Assembly (NCBI GenBank): GCA_039683515.1
Contig: JBDKRG010000006.1
Location: 1-50,245, forward strand
Length of the DNA stretch: 50,245 nucleotides
Reading direction: 5' to 3'
DNA from: JAJFUE01 sp039683515
GTDB taxonomy: Bacteria; Sumerlaeota; Sumerlaeia; MVZB01
The translations under genes were made by a program, and so were the position numbers. Under the pieces are notes generated by a model that was not told the DNA's origin, did no database searches, and saw only the letters and a list, made by a program, of their open reading frames with translations. Below, piece after piece: positions 1 to 6,821 of the stretch (positions are counted from its first letter, which is position 1; the number at the start of each line of letters is the position of its first letter).

Positions 1-124
1 CCAACAGCAGATTAAAGAATGCCGCCGGCCGCTCCATCCGCACGCACACGTCACCGACAGCTACCGGGGGCGAACCGGCAATCTCCGTTTGCCGCTTGAC
101 TTAACTTCTCATGGATGTCACTCG

Positions 125-310
125 CTCTAGTGTGGTGTCCCGGAAATTCCCAAGAATATAGCCCGCTTGAGCGGGCTGAACGGGTTGCCACCGGCTTCAG
201 CCGGTGGTTCACGGCTTTTTATTAAATTTGAGCCGGCTTCAGCCGGCTTCTCGTCCCGCGGCTTTAGCCATATCATGATTGAAAGTTATTTCTGGGACAC
301 CACACTAGAG
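125..310. mobile_element. Miniature inverted-repeat element A (IS630-type MITE candidate)
   Basis: A perfect 17-bp inverted repeat, CTCTAGTGTGGTGTCCC at 125-141, recurs as its reverse complement at 294-310. Similarity extends about five more bases inward with one mismatch. The interior has three palindromes: 161-176 (GCCCGCTTGAGCGGGC), 188-207 and 231-248 (both built on CCGGCTTCAGCCGG). Both ends carry CTAG, so a TA target duplication inside CTAG is possible, the pattern known for IS630/Tc1-mariner elements. No ORF is plausible inside, so movement would need a transposase in trans. Confidence 0.7.
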
Positions 311-451
311 TGTTTCTCGAAAGTTTTGTCCGCCTCGTGCTCGTGCTCGTGCTCGTAATCGTAATCGTAATCGTAATCGTAATCGTAATCGTAATCGAAT
401 CCACACATTCTTCGTTGAGAATCGCGACAGAACTTCTTGGAAGCACTCTAG
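306..451. mobile_element. Miniature inverted-repeat element B with internal hexamer array
   Basis: An imperfect 29-bp inverted repeat lies at 306-334 and 423-451. The left arm begins CTAGAGTGTTTC and the right arm ends GAAGCACTCTAG. The TA at its left end (306-307) is the same TA that ends element A, so the two elements abut or one inserted at the end of the other. Right after the left arm comes a hexamer array. Element C at 3896-4042 has the same layout, almost the same length and related arms. Confidence 0.6.
335..394 (+). repeat. Hexamer array (TCGTGC)3(TCGTAA)7
   Basis: Three TCGTGC units (335-352) are followed without interruption by seven TCGTAA units (353-394). Read on the minus strand these are GATTAC then GAGCAC. 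It is one of six such arrays in the window. Where arrays are paired, the GC-richer unit always lies outermost. Confidence 0.95.
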
Positions 452-548
452 CAGTGCGAAGACACGAAGAATTCAAAGTATCCGCATGAAAGGAACCTGT
501 CACCCCTGACTTTGTTGGGGCAGGGCATGAATCCTGGATGTTGCCTTT

Positions 549-586
549 CTTTGTGTCTTTGTGTCTTTGTGTCTTTGTGTCTTTGC
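549..586 (+). repeat. Octamer array (CTTTGTGT)4
   Basis: Four perfect CTTTGTGT units occupy 549-580, followed by a degenerate CTTTGC. It lies in the spacer downstream of the response-regulator gene. The unit is unrelated to the hexamers but has the same microsatellite-like character. The rest of 398-638 shows no gene. Confidence 0.9.
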
Positions 587-638
587 GGCTTCGTGGCTGA
601 ATGAATCGGATTCGTTGTGAAGAATCCAGGGGTGGGGG

Positions 639-1979
639 TCACATCCCGTACGAGCGCAGCTTGTAGACGAGGTTGCGCCGGCTGATCCCGAGCAGGCGCG
701 CGGCCTGGGTTTTGTTGCCGCCGGTCTGGCCGAGCGCCTCGAGGATGGCGTGGCGCTGGATTTCGTCCATGTTGCCGACGAGGACGGAGCTTTCCGCCTC
801 GGGCCGGGCCGGGGCGGCCCGCAACGTCTCGGGGAGGTCCTCGGGCAGGATCAGCGCGCCGCCGGCGATGATCGCCGCGCGCACGACGGCGTTGCGCAGC
901 TCGCGGACGTTGCCCGGCCACCCGTAGCCCAGCAAAAGCCTCTGCGCGGCCGGCGAAAACCGCTTGCCCCCCAGTCCCTGCTCGGCCAGGAAGCGCTCGG
1001 CCATCGGCAGCACGTCCGCGGCGCGCTCGCGGAGCGGCGGCAGCCGCAGGGCGATCACGTTGAGCCTGTAGTAAAGATCCTCGCGGAACCGCCCCTGGCG
1101 CACGTCCTCCTCGAGGTCGCGGTGGGTCGCGGCGACCAGGCGCGCGTCGATCTCCAGCTCGCGCGCCCCGCCGATCCGCCGGACGCGGCGCTCCTCCAGC
1201 ACGCGCAGGAGCCGCGGCTGGAGCGCCGGCGGCATCTCGCCGATCTCGTCGAGGAGGATCGTGCCCCCCGAAGCCTGCTCGAACCAGCCCGGCCTCGTCG
1301 CCACCGCGCCGGTGAACGAACCGCGCTCGTGGCCGAACAGCTCGCTTTCGATCAGAGCCTCGGGGATGGCGCCGCAATTGATCGGCACGAACGGCCCGCC
1401 GGCCCGCCGGCTGCGCTCGTGGATGAAGCGCGCCAGGACCTCCTTGCCCGTTCCGCTCTCGCCGCGGATCAGGATCGAGGCGTCGGTCGGCGCGACCCGC
1501 GCGGCGTCGCGCAGCACGCCGAGCATGGCCGGGCTGTGCGCGACGATCCAGTCGGGCAAGCCGGCGATTTCGGCCGGCGCGCGCGGGGCGCGCTCGACCC
1601 CCAGCGCCTCGTCCACCGCAATCGCCAGTTCGTCCAGGTCGACCGGCTTCTCGAGGTAATCGTGCGCGCCGGTCTTGATCGCGGCGACGGCGTCGCGCAC
1701 GTCGATGAACGCCGTCAGCAGGATCACCCGGATTTCCGGCCGCTCGCGGCGGATGATCCCGAGCGCCTCCAGCCCGCTCATCCCCGCCATCCGCACGTCG
1801 AGGATCATCGCGTCGAGCCGGTTCGATCGCGCCAGCTCGACCGCCTCGTCGCCGTCGCACCCTTCCACGACGGCGTAGCCGTTCTCCTCCAGCGCCGAAC
1901 GCAGGATCGCGCGCTGCTGCGGCTCGTCGTCGACGACCGCGACGCACAGTGAACGCGAATTGGCGCGGCCGCAGCTCAA
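639..1979 (-). CDS. Sigma-54-dependent NtrC-family response regulator
   Basis: A 446-residue transcription activator with three parts. The receiver domain (about 12-128) has the acidic pair DD at 17-18, phospho-acceptor Asp61 and Lys111. The AAA+ domain has Walker A GESGTGKE at 173-180, the sigma-54 contact loop GSFTGA at 220-225 and Walker B ILLDEIGE at 241-248. The C-terminal Fis-type helix-turn-helix spans about 405-446. GSFTGA replaces the usual GAFTGA, a variant found in working activators. No ATG lies near the receiver start. I chose TTG at 1979 because it overlaps the kinase stop (TTGA), implying translational coupling; CTG a little downstream is the alternative. It is the last gene of the kinase-regulator pair and should activate sigma-54 promoters such as the one at 3820-3835. 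Confidence 0.93.
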   Translation of the reverse strand: MSCGRANSRSLCVAVVDDEPQQRAILRSALEENGYAVVEGCDGDEAVELARSNRLDAMILDVRMAGMSGLEALGIIRRERPEIRVILLTAFIDVRDAVAAIKTGAHDYLEKPVDLDELAIAVDEALGVERAPRAPAEIAGLPDWIVAHSPAMLGVLRDAARVAPTDASILIRGESGTGKEVLARFIHERSRRAGGPFVPINCGAIPEALIESELFGHERGSFTGAVATRPGWFEQASGGTILLDEIGEMPPALQPRLLRVLEERRVRRIGGARELEIDARLVAATHRDLEEDVRQGRFREDLYYRLNVIALRLPPLRERAADVLPMAERFLAEQGLGGKRFSPAAQRLLLGYGWPGNVRELRNAVVRAAIIAGGALILPEDLPETLRAAPARPEAESSVLVGNMDEIQRHAILEALGQTGGNKTQAARLLGISRRNLVYKLRSYGM

Positions 1980-3343
1980 CTGATTTCGACTTTTTCCTTT
2001 TCCGCCGGGTCGGCGGGCCGCGGCGCGGACCCCGCCCTGGTTTTTTGTCCGGATTGCTCCTCGATCCCCTCGACCCGAACCGTCGTGCCGCGCCCGGGCT
2101 CGGATTCGATTTCCAGGCGCCAGCCGTGCATCTGGACGATCTGATTGACGATGGCGAGGCCGAGCCCCGTCCCGCCCGGGCTCCGCGTGAAGTAGGGCTG
2201 CGTCACGAACGGCAGGTCCTGCGGCGAGATGCCGCGGCCGGTATCGGCGACGGCAAGCGTCCCGCCCGCGCCCGAGCCCGCCAGGCCGATCGAAATCGAC
2301 GCCCCCCGGTCGCACGCGGCCAGGGTGTTGACCAGCAGGTTGACGAGCGCCTGGCGCACCAGCCCGGCATCGGCGCGCGCGTGGAACTCGGCCGCGTTGA
2401 CGCTCAGCGCCACCCCCTTGGCCCGCGCCTCGTCGACGAACAACTCGGCAGTCCGCTCGACCAGCGCCCCCAGTTCCACCGCCTCCAGCCGCGGCTCCGG
2501 CGGGCGCGAATACTGCAGGAACGCGTTCAGGTGGCCGACCATCCGGTCGGACTCGTCCACGATCCGCCGCGCGCGCTCGGCGGCCGATCCGTTCTCGCCG
2601 ATCAGCGCCTGCGCCAGCCCCCGGATCACGCTGAGCGGGTTCTTGGTTTCATGCGCGAGCCCCGCGCCGATCCGCGTCAGCTCCTCGAGCCGGGCCTCGC
2701 GCTCGCGGCCCAGCGCGAGCTCGGCCCCAAGCCGCCCCTGCCGCTGGATCAGCCCCACCGTGACCAGCCCCAGCACGATGACGGCCAACGCCAGCGCCCC
2801 CGAGGCCATCGCCCTGTTGCGCGCCCGCGCCAGCGATTCCCGATAAGCCGCCGGGCTCATGAACGCCGCCACCCAGATCGGCTGGCTCAGCATCTGGTCC
2901 ACCGCCGCGTCCCGCGTCCCGGACCATCGGCCGAAGTTCCCGCCCTGCCCGCAGAAACCCGCCTTCTGGGCGATCGGCACAAGCAATCCGCCGTCCAGCC
3001 AGCTCGGATCGCCCGTCAGCCCGATCCGGCCCGGCATCCGGCCGCCGCCGGCCAGCAGCCGGCCGTCCTTGTCGTAGATCCCCACGCCGATGATCGAGTC
3101 GTCGGCCCCGGCGGTTTCGGCCAGGACCATTTCGACGTTGCGCCGGCACCACATGCCGAGCCGCTGGTGCGAGCGCAGACCGCCGGTCATCGACACCAGC
3201 ACGGCGCGCCCCCGCGCCACCAGGATCTCCTCGTGCATGGCGCGCTCGGCGACGTAGTCGTTCCACAGCCACGCCCCGGCCGCCGCCGCGACGGCGAGCG
3301 CGACCGCGAAGCTCAGCAAGGTGGTCGGCCTGCGATGGCTCAT
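1976..3343 (-). CDS. Membrane sensor histidine kinase (ZraS/NtrB-like)
   Basis: A 455-residue inner-membrane kinase. TM1 is at about 8-26, an extracytoplasmic sensor domain at 27-180 (Cys66 and Cys131 inside it) and TM2 at 181-199. The HisKA phospho-acceptor is His231 in GLAHETKNPL. The ATP-binding domain has an N-box around Asn335-Asn339, DTGRG at 367-371 and GGTGLGLA at 390-397. The chosen ATG has a GGAG motif upstream; an upstream in-frame extension would run through a terminator-like hairpin and is rejected. It pairs with the overlapping NtrC-type regulator. A secreted Cys-rich protein lies 79 bases upstream on the same strand, so the stimulus may be metal or envelope stress; that part is inference. 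Confidence 0.92.
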   Translation of the reverse strand: MSHRRPTTLLSFAVALAVAAAAGAWLWNDYVAERAMHEEILVARGRAVLVSMTGGLRSHQRLGMWCRRNVEMVLAETAGADDSIIGVGIYDKDGRLLAGGGRMPGRIGLTGDPSWLDGGLLVPIAQKAGFCGQGGNFGRWSGTRDAAVDQMLSQPIWVAAFMSPAAYRESLARARNRAMASGALALAVIVLGLVTVGLIQRQGRLGAELALGREREARLEELTRIGAGLAHETKNPLSVIRGLAQALIGENGSAAERARRIVDESDRMVGHLNAFLQYSRPPEPRLEAVELGALVERTAELFVDEARAKGVALSVNAAEFHARADAGLVRQALVNLLVNTLAACDRGASISIGLAGSGAGGTLAVADTGRGISPQDLPFVTQPYFTRSPGGTGLGLAIVNQIVQMHGWRLEIESEPGRGTTVRVEGIEEQSGQKTRAGSAPRPADPAEKEKVEIS

Positions 3344-3352
3344 CCCCGGCTC

Positions 3353-3391
3353 CAAAAGGAAAGCCGGCCGCCGTCTCGAGCGGCCGGCCTT
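3353..3391 (-). terminator. Rho-independent terminator or attenuator between the Cys-rich gene and the kinase gene
   Basis: The stem GCGGCCGGC at 3380-3388 pairs with GCCGGCCGC at 3363-3371 around an 8-base loop. On the minus strand it is followed by a T-rich run (TTTCCTTTT). It would end or reduce transcription leaving the Cys-rich gene before the kinase gene, allowing high expression of the former and low expression of the latter. Confidence 0.7.
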
Positions 3392-3422
3392 TCCACAACG
3401 ATACAACAGGCGGGCTTGTTTG

Positions 3423-3758
3423 TTACTTCTTTTCGGCGCCGGCCTTGCCGCAGCCGCCCTTGTCGCAACCGCTCTTCTGGTCGCCGCCCTTCTGGTCGCC
3501 GGCCTTGCCGCAGCCGCCCTTGTCGCAGCCGCTCTTCTGGTCGCCGCCCTTGCCGCAGCAGCCGCCGTTATCGGCCATCGCGACGGCCCCCTTGCAATTG
3601 GGGTTTTTCGCGCAGTCGGTGTTGGGGCAGTCCTTGCAGTTGCCGTCGCACTGGGCGCAGGTGTCGGCCTTGGGGGTGGCGGACATCTGGGCGTAAATCG
3701 GGACCGCGATCAGGGCCGCCAGGAACAGGCTGGCCAGCAGGATTTTTGTGAAACGCAT
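3423..3758 (-). CDS. Small secreted Cys-rich, probably metal-binding protein
   Basis: 111 residues. A clear signal peptide (about 1-23, ending in YAQ) predicts export to the periplasm or beyond. The mature part has 12 cysteines at 34, 37, 41, 44, 49, 55, 67, 68, 78, 83, 98 and 103 and few hydrophobic residues, as in metal-binding or disulfide-rich proteins. Its C-terminal half is a tandem duplication with core DQKSGCDKGGCGKAG. The ATG at 3758 has GAGGAT upstream, directly precedes the signal peptide and lies about 50 bases after the predicted sigma-54 start. It resembles no family I can name. ZraP is a functional analogue at most, because ZraP is a different His/Cys protein. Confidence 0.85.
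   Translation of the reverse strand: MRFTKILLASLFLAALIAVPIYAQMSATPKADTCAQCDGNCKDCPNTDCAKNPNCKGAVAMADNGGCCGKGGDQKSGCDKGGCGKAGDQKGGDQKSGCDKGGCGKAGAEKK
3439..3552. repeat. 60-bp tandem duplication inside the Cys-rich gene
   Basis: Positions 3439-3492 repeat at 3499-3552 with a period of exactly 60 bases and one visible substitution. This duplicates 20 codons that include two cysteines, so copy number could vary without shifting the frame. Confidence 0.9.
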
Positions 3759-3819
3759 GGTCTTTGATCCTCGTCGGAAGGTATGTGTTTGCGTGATGTC
3801 CACGCTGACCGGGGTAAAT

Positions 3820-3835
3820 AGCAATCCGCGGGCCA
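3820..3835 (-). promoter_or_regulatory. Sigma-54 (-24/-12) promoter of the Cys-rich gene
   Basis: The minus strand reads TGGCCCGCGGATTGCT, against the consensus TGGCACG-N4-TTGCW. Only one conserved base differs, and the GG and GC dinucleotides are exactly 10 bases apart as required. The start site would be near 3809, giving a leader of about 50 bases to the ATG at 3758. The neighbouring NtrC-type regulator is the obvious activator. No clear palindromic upstream activator site was found. Confidence 0.8.
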
Positions 3836-3895
3836 GATGGCGCGACCGCCCAAATTACCCATCTTTGCGGCGTTTTCGGGCGGGCAGACCGCCAA

Positions 3896-4042
3896 TAGAG
3901 CGCTTGACGATAATTTTCCGTTCGTGCTCGTGCTCGTGCTCGTGCTCGTAATCGTAATCGTAATCGAACCAATCACCGACTCTTGAAACTGATAACCATT
4001 GGGATCGTGCTGATTGCCGGAAAACTTTTGTCAACCGCTCTA
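3896..4042. mobile_element. Miniature inverted-repeat element C with hexamer array
   Basis: A 25-bp inverted repeat with 21 matches lies at 3896-3920 and 4018-4042. The arms start TAGAGCG and end TTTTCCG. TA lies at both outer ends, as for elements A and B. A hexamer array follows the left arm. The size (147 bp) matches element B (146 bp). It sits upstream of the sigma-54 promoter of the Cys-rich gene. Confidence 0.6.
3922..3963 (+). repeat. Hexamer array (TCGTGC)4(TCGTAA)3
   Basis: Four TCGTGC units (3922-3945) are followed by three TCGTAA units (3946-3963), in the same order and orientation as the array at 335-394. It starts one base inside the left arm of element C. Confidence 0.95.
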
Positions 4043-4118
4043 GACGGCGAGCCACCGGCCGCCCCTGTGCAAATCGCGCATGGGTGACACGATGGCTCTG
4101 CAAATTTTGCACGGCCCC

Positions 4119-4547
4119 TTACTTCAGCGCCTTCTTCAGGACCGCCGCGGCCTTGCGCGCGTCGTCGTTGCTGTCGAACGCGAAATACACCACCATGCGC
4201 CGCCCCAGCGCGGCCGCCGAAAGCCCGCGCATGTTGATCCCGGCGTCGGCGATCGTGCGCGTGATCCGCGCGCCGAGTCCCGACTTGTCCGGCCCTTCGA
4301 CGCGCAGCGAATGCAGGCTGTCGGTCTTGCTCATCCCCTGCCCCTGCGCGGCGCGGATCTGCTTGGGCCCCTTGATCGGCGCGACGAACACGACCGCCGA
4401 CCCCGGCCCCTCGGGCGAGCGCCGCGCCACCACGAACTCCAGGTTCGCCCCGGCCCCGGCGAGCGCCTCCAGCTTGTCGGCGAGCCCGCCCGGGCGGTCC
4501 GCGAGCGAACCGGCGAACACGTCGACCTTGTTGACTTCGTAAGCCAT
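4119..4547 (-). CDS. Tandem ACT-domain protein
   Basis: 142 residues made of two ACT-like modules. The first (about 5-60) begins with the strand VNKVDVFAGSLADRPGGLADK; the second (about 75-142) contains LRVEGPDKSGLGARITRTIA. ACT domains bind amino acids or other small ligands and regulate metabolic enzymes or transcription. With no catalytic domain this is a stand-alone regulatory ACT protein, as often seen near amino-acid metabolism genes, though no such gene adjoins it. The ATG has GGAGG upstream. The target enzyme cannot be told from sequence. Confidence 0.85.
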   Translation of the reverse strand: MAYEVNKVDVFAGSLADRPGGLADKLEALAGAGANLEFVVARRSPEGPGSAVVFVAPIKGPKQIRAAQGQGMSKTDSLHSLRVEGPDKSGLGARITRTIADAGINMRGLSAAALGRRMVVYFAFDSNDDARKAAAVLKKALK

Positions 4548-4620
4548 CGTTCAAGCCTCCGTTTGAAATGGGAACAGCCCCCCGGCGGACCGCGCAAGCC
4601 CCCCGCCGATGAATCCGTTC

Positions 4621-4658
4621 CTGTGTAAGACGCCCTGTGTAAGACGCAATGTGTACAC
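4621..4658. repeat. Direct repeat in the ACT/EamA divergent spacer
   Basis: CTGTGTAAGACGC occurs at 4621-4633 and again at 4635-4647, a 14-base period, followed by TGTGTACAC at 4650-4658. The spacer lies between divergent genes, so this could be an operator. No regulator is known for it. Confidence 0.6.
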
Positions 4659-4736
4659 GATAAAATCCATCTCGCGATTCAGGCAACTTTTTTCACCTCA
4701 CCGAAGTGATGACGGCCGCCGCCGAAACGTGCTAAA

Positions 4737-5738
4737 GTGGGCGCTGAGTGTATTCCTGGCCATGGGGACGACCGCATCCAACTGATACCCGCCAGCACCA
4801 AGTCCCGCGCCTCGCTTGCGTTCGCCACGGTGAGCCTTGCGTGGGGCACCACCTACGTCGGCAACAAGATCGCCGTCGAGACGATCCCGCCGTTCGCGCT
4901 GGCGGCCGTGCGGTTCACGATCGCCGGCGCCATCATGATGGCCGGCCTGCGCGCGTGGGGGATCCGCTTCCCGGCCCCGCGCGAGTGGCCGGGCCTGACG
5001 CTGATCGGCACCCTGCTGCTGGCGGTCGCCAACTCGTTCATGGCCTATTCGTCGCAATACCTGCCGAGCGTCATGGTCTCGCTCCTGCTCAACATCAGCC
5101 CGCTCATCTACGTCGGCATGCAGTCGGCCTTCGGCGAGGAGATCCCGCGCAAGGCCTGGGGCGGCCTCGCCGTCGGCTTCACCGGCATCCTGATCCTCGT
5201 CGCGCCGCGGCTGACCGCCGGCGGCCACTTCGCCGCCGACCGCCACACGCTTCTGGCCATCGGCGCGCTCGTCCTCGGCCCGATCGCCTGGAACTTCGGC
5301 GCGATCTACGCCACGCACCGGCCGGTCAAGTGCCACCACCTGATGAGCGCCGCCGTGCAGAATTTCATGGGCGGCCTGGCCGCGACGGCCGCGGCGTTCG
5401 CGATGGGCGAGATGGGGAGCTTCGGCCACACCAGCATGCGCTCGTGGGCAGCCCTCGTGTGGCTGATCATTGTCGGCTCGTGGATGGGCTACGTCGCCTA
5501 CCTCTACTGCGTCCTGCACCTGAGCTCGCCGCGCGTGGCGATCACGACCTACATCAACAACCTCGTGGCGCTCATCGCCGGCTGGCTGATCCTGGGCGAG
5601 AAACTGACCCGCCCGATGCTCGTCGGCGGCGCCGTCCTCATCGTCGGCGTGTGGATCGTCCGCTCGACCACGATGGCCGGCCGCCAGAGCCGCGTCAAGC
5701 CCCGCCGCGTCGCCGCCACCGAAGCCTCCGTGTCGTAA
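4737..5738 (+). CDS. EamA/DMT-family transporter
   Basis: About 333 residues with ten predicted membrane helices arranged as two EamA repeats (about 22-155 and 178-312), as in drug/metabolite exporters of the RhaT/EamA group. Typical features are the SLAWGTTYVGNK start of helix 1 and the GWLILGEKLTRPMLVGG segment before the last helix. The substrate cannot be predicted. The start is uncertain. The GTG at 4737 is the first in-frame start, but TAAAGT at 4733-4738 could be a -10 element, which would put the start downstream. An alternative -10 (TAAAAT at 4661-4666) would allow the GTG. The gene is divergent from the ACT-protein gene. Confidence 0.85.
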   Translation: MGAECIPGHGDDRIQLIPASTKSRASLAFATVSLAWGTTYVGNKIAVETIPPFALAAVRFTIAGAIMMAGLRAWGIRFPAPREWPGLTLIGTLLLAVANSFMAYSSQYLPSVMVSLLLNISPLIYVGMQSAFGEEIPRKAWGGLAVGFTGILILVAPRLTAGGHFAADRHTLLAIGALVLGPIAWNFGAIYATHRPVKCHHLMSAAVQNFMGGLAATAAAFAMGEMGSFGHTSMRSWAALVWLIIVGSWMGYVAYLYCVLHLSSPRVAITTYINNLVALIAGWLILGEKLTRPMLVGGAVLIVGVWIVRSTTMAGRQSRVKPRRVAATEASVS

Positions 5739-5844
5739 TCCCCGGCTGAATCCGCATTTTTTCAAAAAATTAGGTTCCCGTTAGTGTCTTAAGGGCCGCT
5801 ACGGGAATACCCAAAACCAAATCTTCTCTGTTATCCTTTCCCTC

Positions 5845-5866
5845 GCCGGCCACAAACCGGCCCTTT
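5845..5866 (+). terminator. Possible terminator downstream of the EamA gene
   Basis: GCCGG at 5845-5849 pairs with CCGGC at 5857-5861, followed by CCTTTT. The stem is short, so this is a modest prediction. Confidence 0.45.
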
Positions 5867-5879
5867 TGAGGGAATGAAT

Positions 5880-5904
5880 AAACTAGAAACTAGAAACTAG
5901 AAAC
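5880..5904 (+). repeat. Heptamer array (AAACTAG)3
   Basis: Three perfect AAACTAG units plus AAAC lie just upstream of the low-complexity protein gene. It is another short intergenic array in this genome. Confidence 0.9.
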
Positions 5905-5943
5905 TTTTTAAATTTATATCTTTGTATTTATCCCAAAACGAAC

Positions 5944-6663
5944 ATGACCCCCATCCCCCCCATTGACGACCTCGAAAACCTCTCCGCCACCGGCGCGATG
6001 CTGGAGGGCGTGTTGCGTGACTGGGTCAAGGAGATCACCGAATGCGCGGCGCCCAACATCCCGACCCTTGCCGAGGCAATCGACTTCTTCGCCCGCCTCG
6101 CCGCGATCCGCAAAACCCTGATTAAACTCTCCCGTCTCCCCAAAACCCCGAACGGCCCGCCGCCCTCGACCGGCACAAACCAAATATCGGTATCGGGTCT
6201 TCGCACCGACCCCGTCTCTCTCCCGACTCCGGATCTGGCGCAGATCCCCTCGCTCGCCGACGTCCCTTACGACCGGATACGCCCCCAGCTCGAAACCCTG
6301 GCCAACGGCCTCGCCCAAGTTCACCCCCACGGCATCCTCTCCCCCGACCCATTCGTTCCATCCGACCCATCCGTACCATCCGACCTATCGGTCCCATCGG
6401 TCCTATCCGTCCCATCCGTCCTATCCGACCCATCGGTCCTATCCGACCCATCCGCCCTATCCGACCCATCCGCCCCCTCTCCCGCTGAACCGCCGGCCGT
6501 GCCCCCCATTCCGCGCGACCCGCGCTGCGTCGCGCTCAACATCCATCCCCTGGTGGGGGATACCAGCGGCTTTCCCGATAACCACCCCTTCTTCGACCGC
6601 TCCCTTTACAACCCCACATCCACCTCCCCCTGGCACCGTAAAAAACCCCGCCGCTTCGGCTGA
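5944..6663 (+). CDS. Hypothetical protein with a Ser/Pro-rich repeat region
   Basis: 239 residues, not recognised. The N-terminal part (about 8-66) looks alpha-helical (MLEGVLRDWVKEITECA, then FFARLAAIRKTLIKL). Residues about 137-180 are a low-complexity stretch built from five-residue units of the VPSDPS/VLSDPS type. The tail is Pro-rich and ends in a basic RKKPRRFG. Codon third positions are mostly G or C as in neighbouring genes, which supports coding. No signal peptide or convincing Shine-Dalgarno site is seen. It could be a cytoplasmic nucleic-acid-associated protein; this is a guess from the helical head and basic end. Confidence 0.5.
   Translation: MTPIPPIDDLENLSATGAMLEGVLRDWVKEITECAAPNIPTLAEAIDFFARLAAIRKTLIKLSRLPKTPNGPPPSTGTNQISVSGLRTDPVSLPTPDLAQIPSLADVPYDRIRPQLETLANGLAQVHPHGILSPDPFVPSDPSVPSDLSVPSVLSVPSVLSDPSVLSDPSALSDPSAPSPAEPPAVPPIPRDPRCVALNIHPLVGDTSGFPDNHPFFDRSLYNPTSTSPWHRKKPRRFG
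6352..6480. repeat. 15-bp minisatellite inside a coding region
   Basis: Degenerate units such as CCATCCGTCCTATCC and CCATCGGTCCTATCC repeat through this stretch, encoding the Ser/Pro/Asp/Val/Leu repeat of the 5944-6663 protein. The multiple-of-three period keeps the frame when copies change. Confidence 0.85.
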
Positions 6664-6821
6664 CCCGCCCCCGCGTCGCCGCCTTCGGCCTTCACTCCCC
6701 GTGGTCCCTTCCGCCTGTGGGCTCTGTCCCCCCCGGGCATCTCGGCATTTGCATGCGATACCGACGCGCCCTTCGTCCCTTTCGCTGGACTTCAAACCCC
6801 ATTCCCCCTTACAAATGTGTC

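Noticed and set aside
167..358. 63-residue plus-strand ORF ending in alternating Cys-Ser codons
   Set aside because: It reads through the palindromes of element A and the hexamer array; the Ser-Cys tail is only the TCGTGC repeat translated.
335..394. CRISPR array suggested by regular short repeats
   Set aside because: Units are six bases and contiguous, with no spacers, leader or cas genes.
750..1952. 400-residue plus-strand ORF opposite the response regulator
   Set aside because: Shadow of a high-GC gene on the other strand; the minus strand has full receiver, AAA+ and helix-turn-helix motifs.
1949..3751. 600-residue plus-strand ORF opposite the kinase and Cys-rich gene
   Set aside because: Arg/Pro-rich composition and no domain; the minus strand encodes recognisable proteins.
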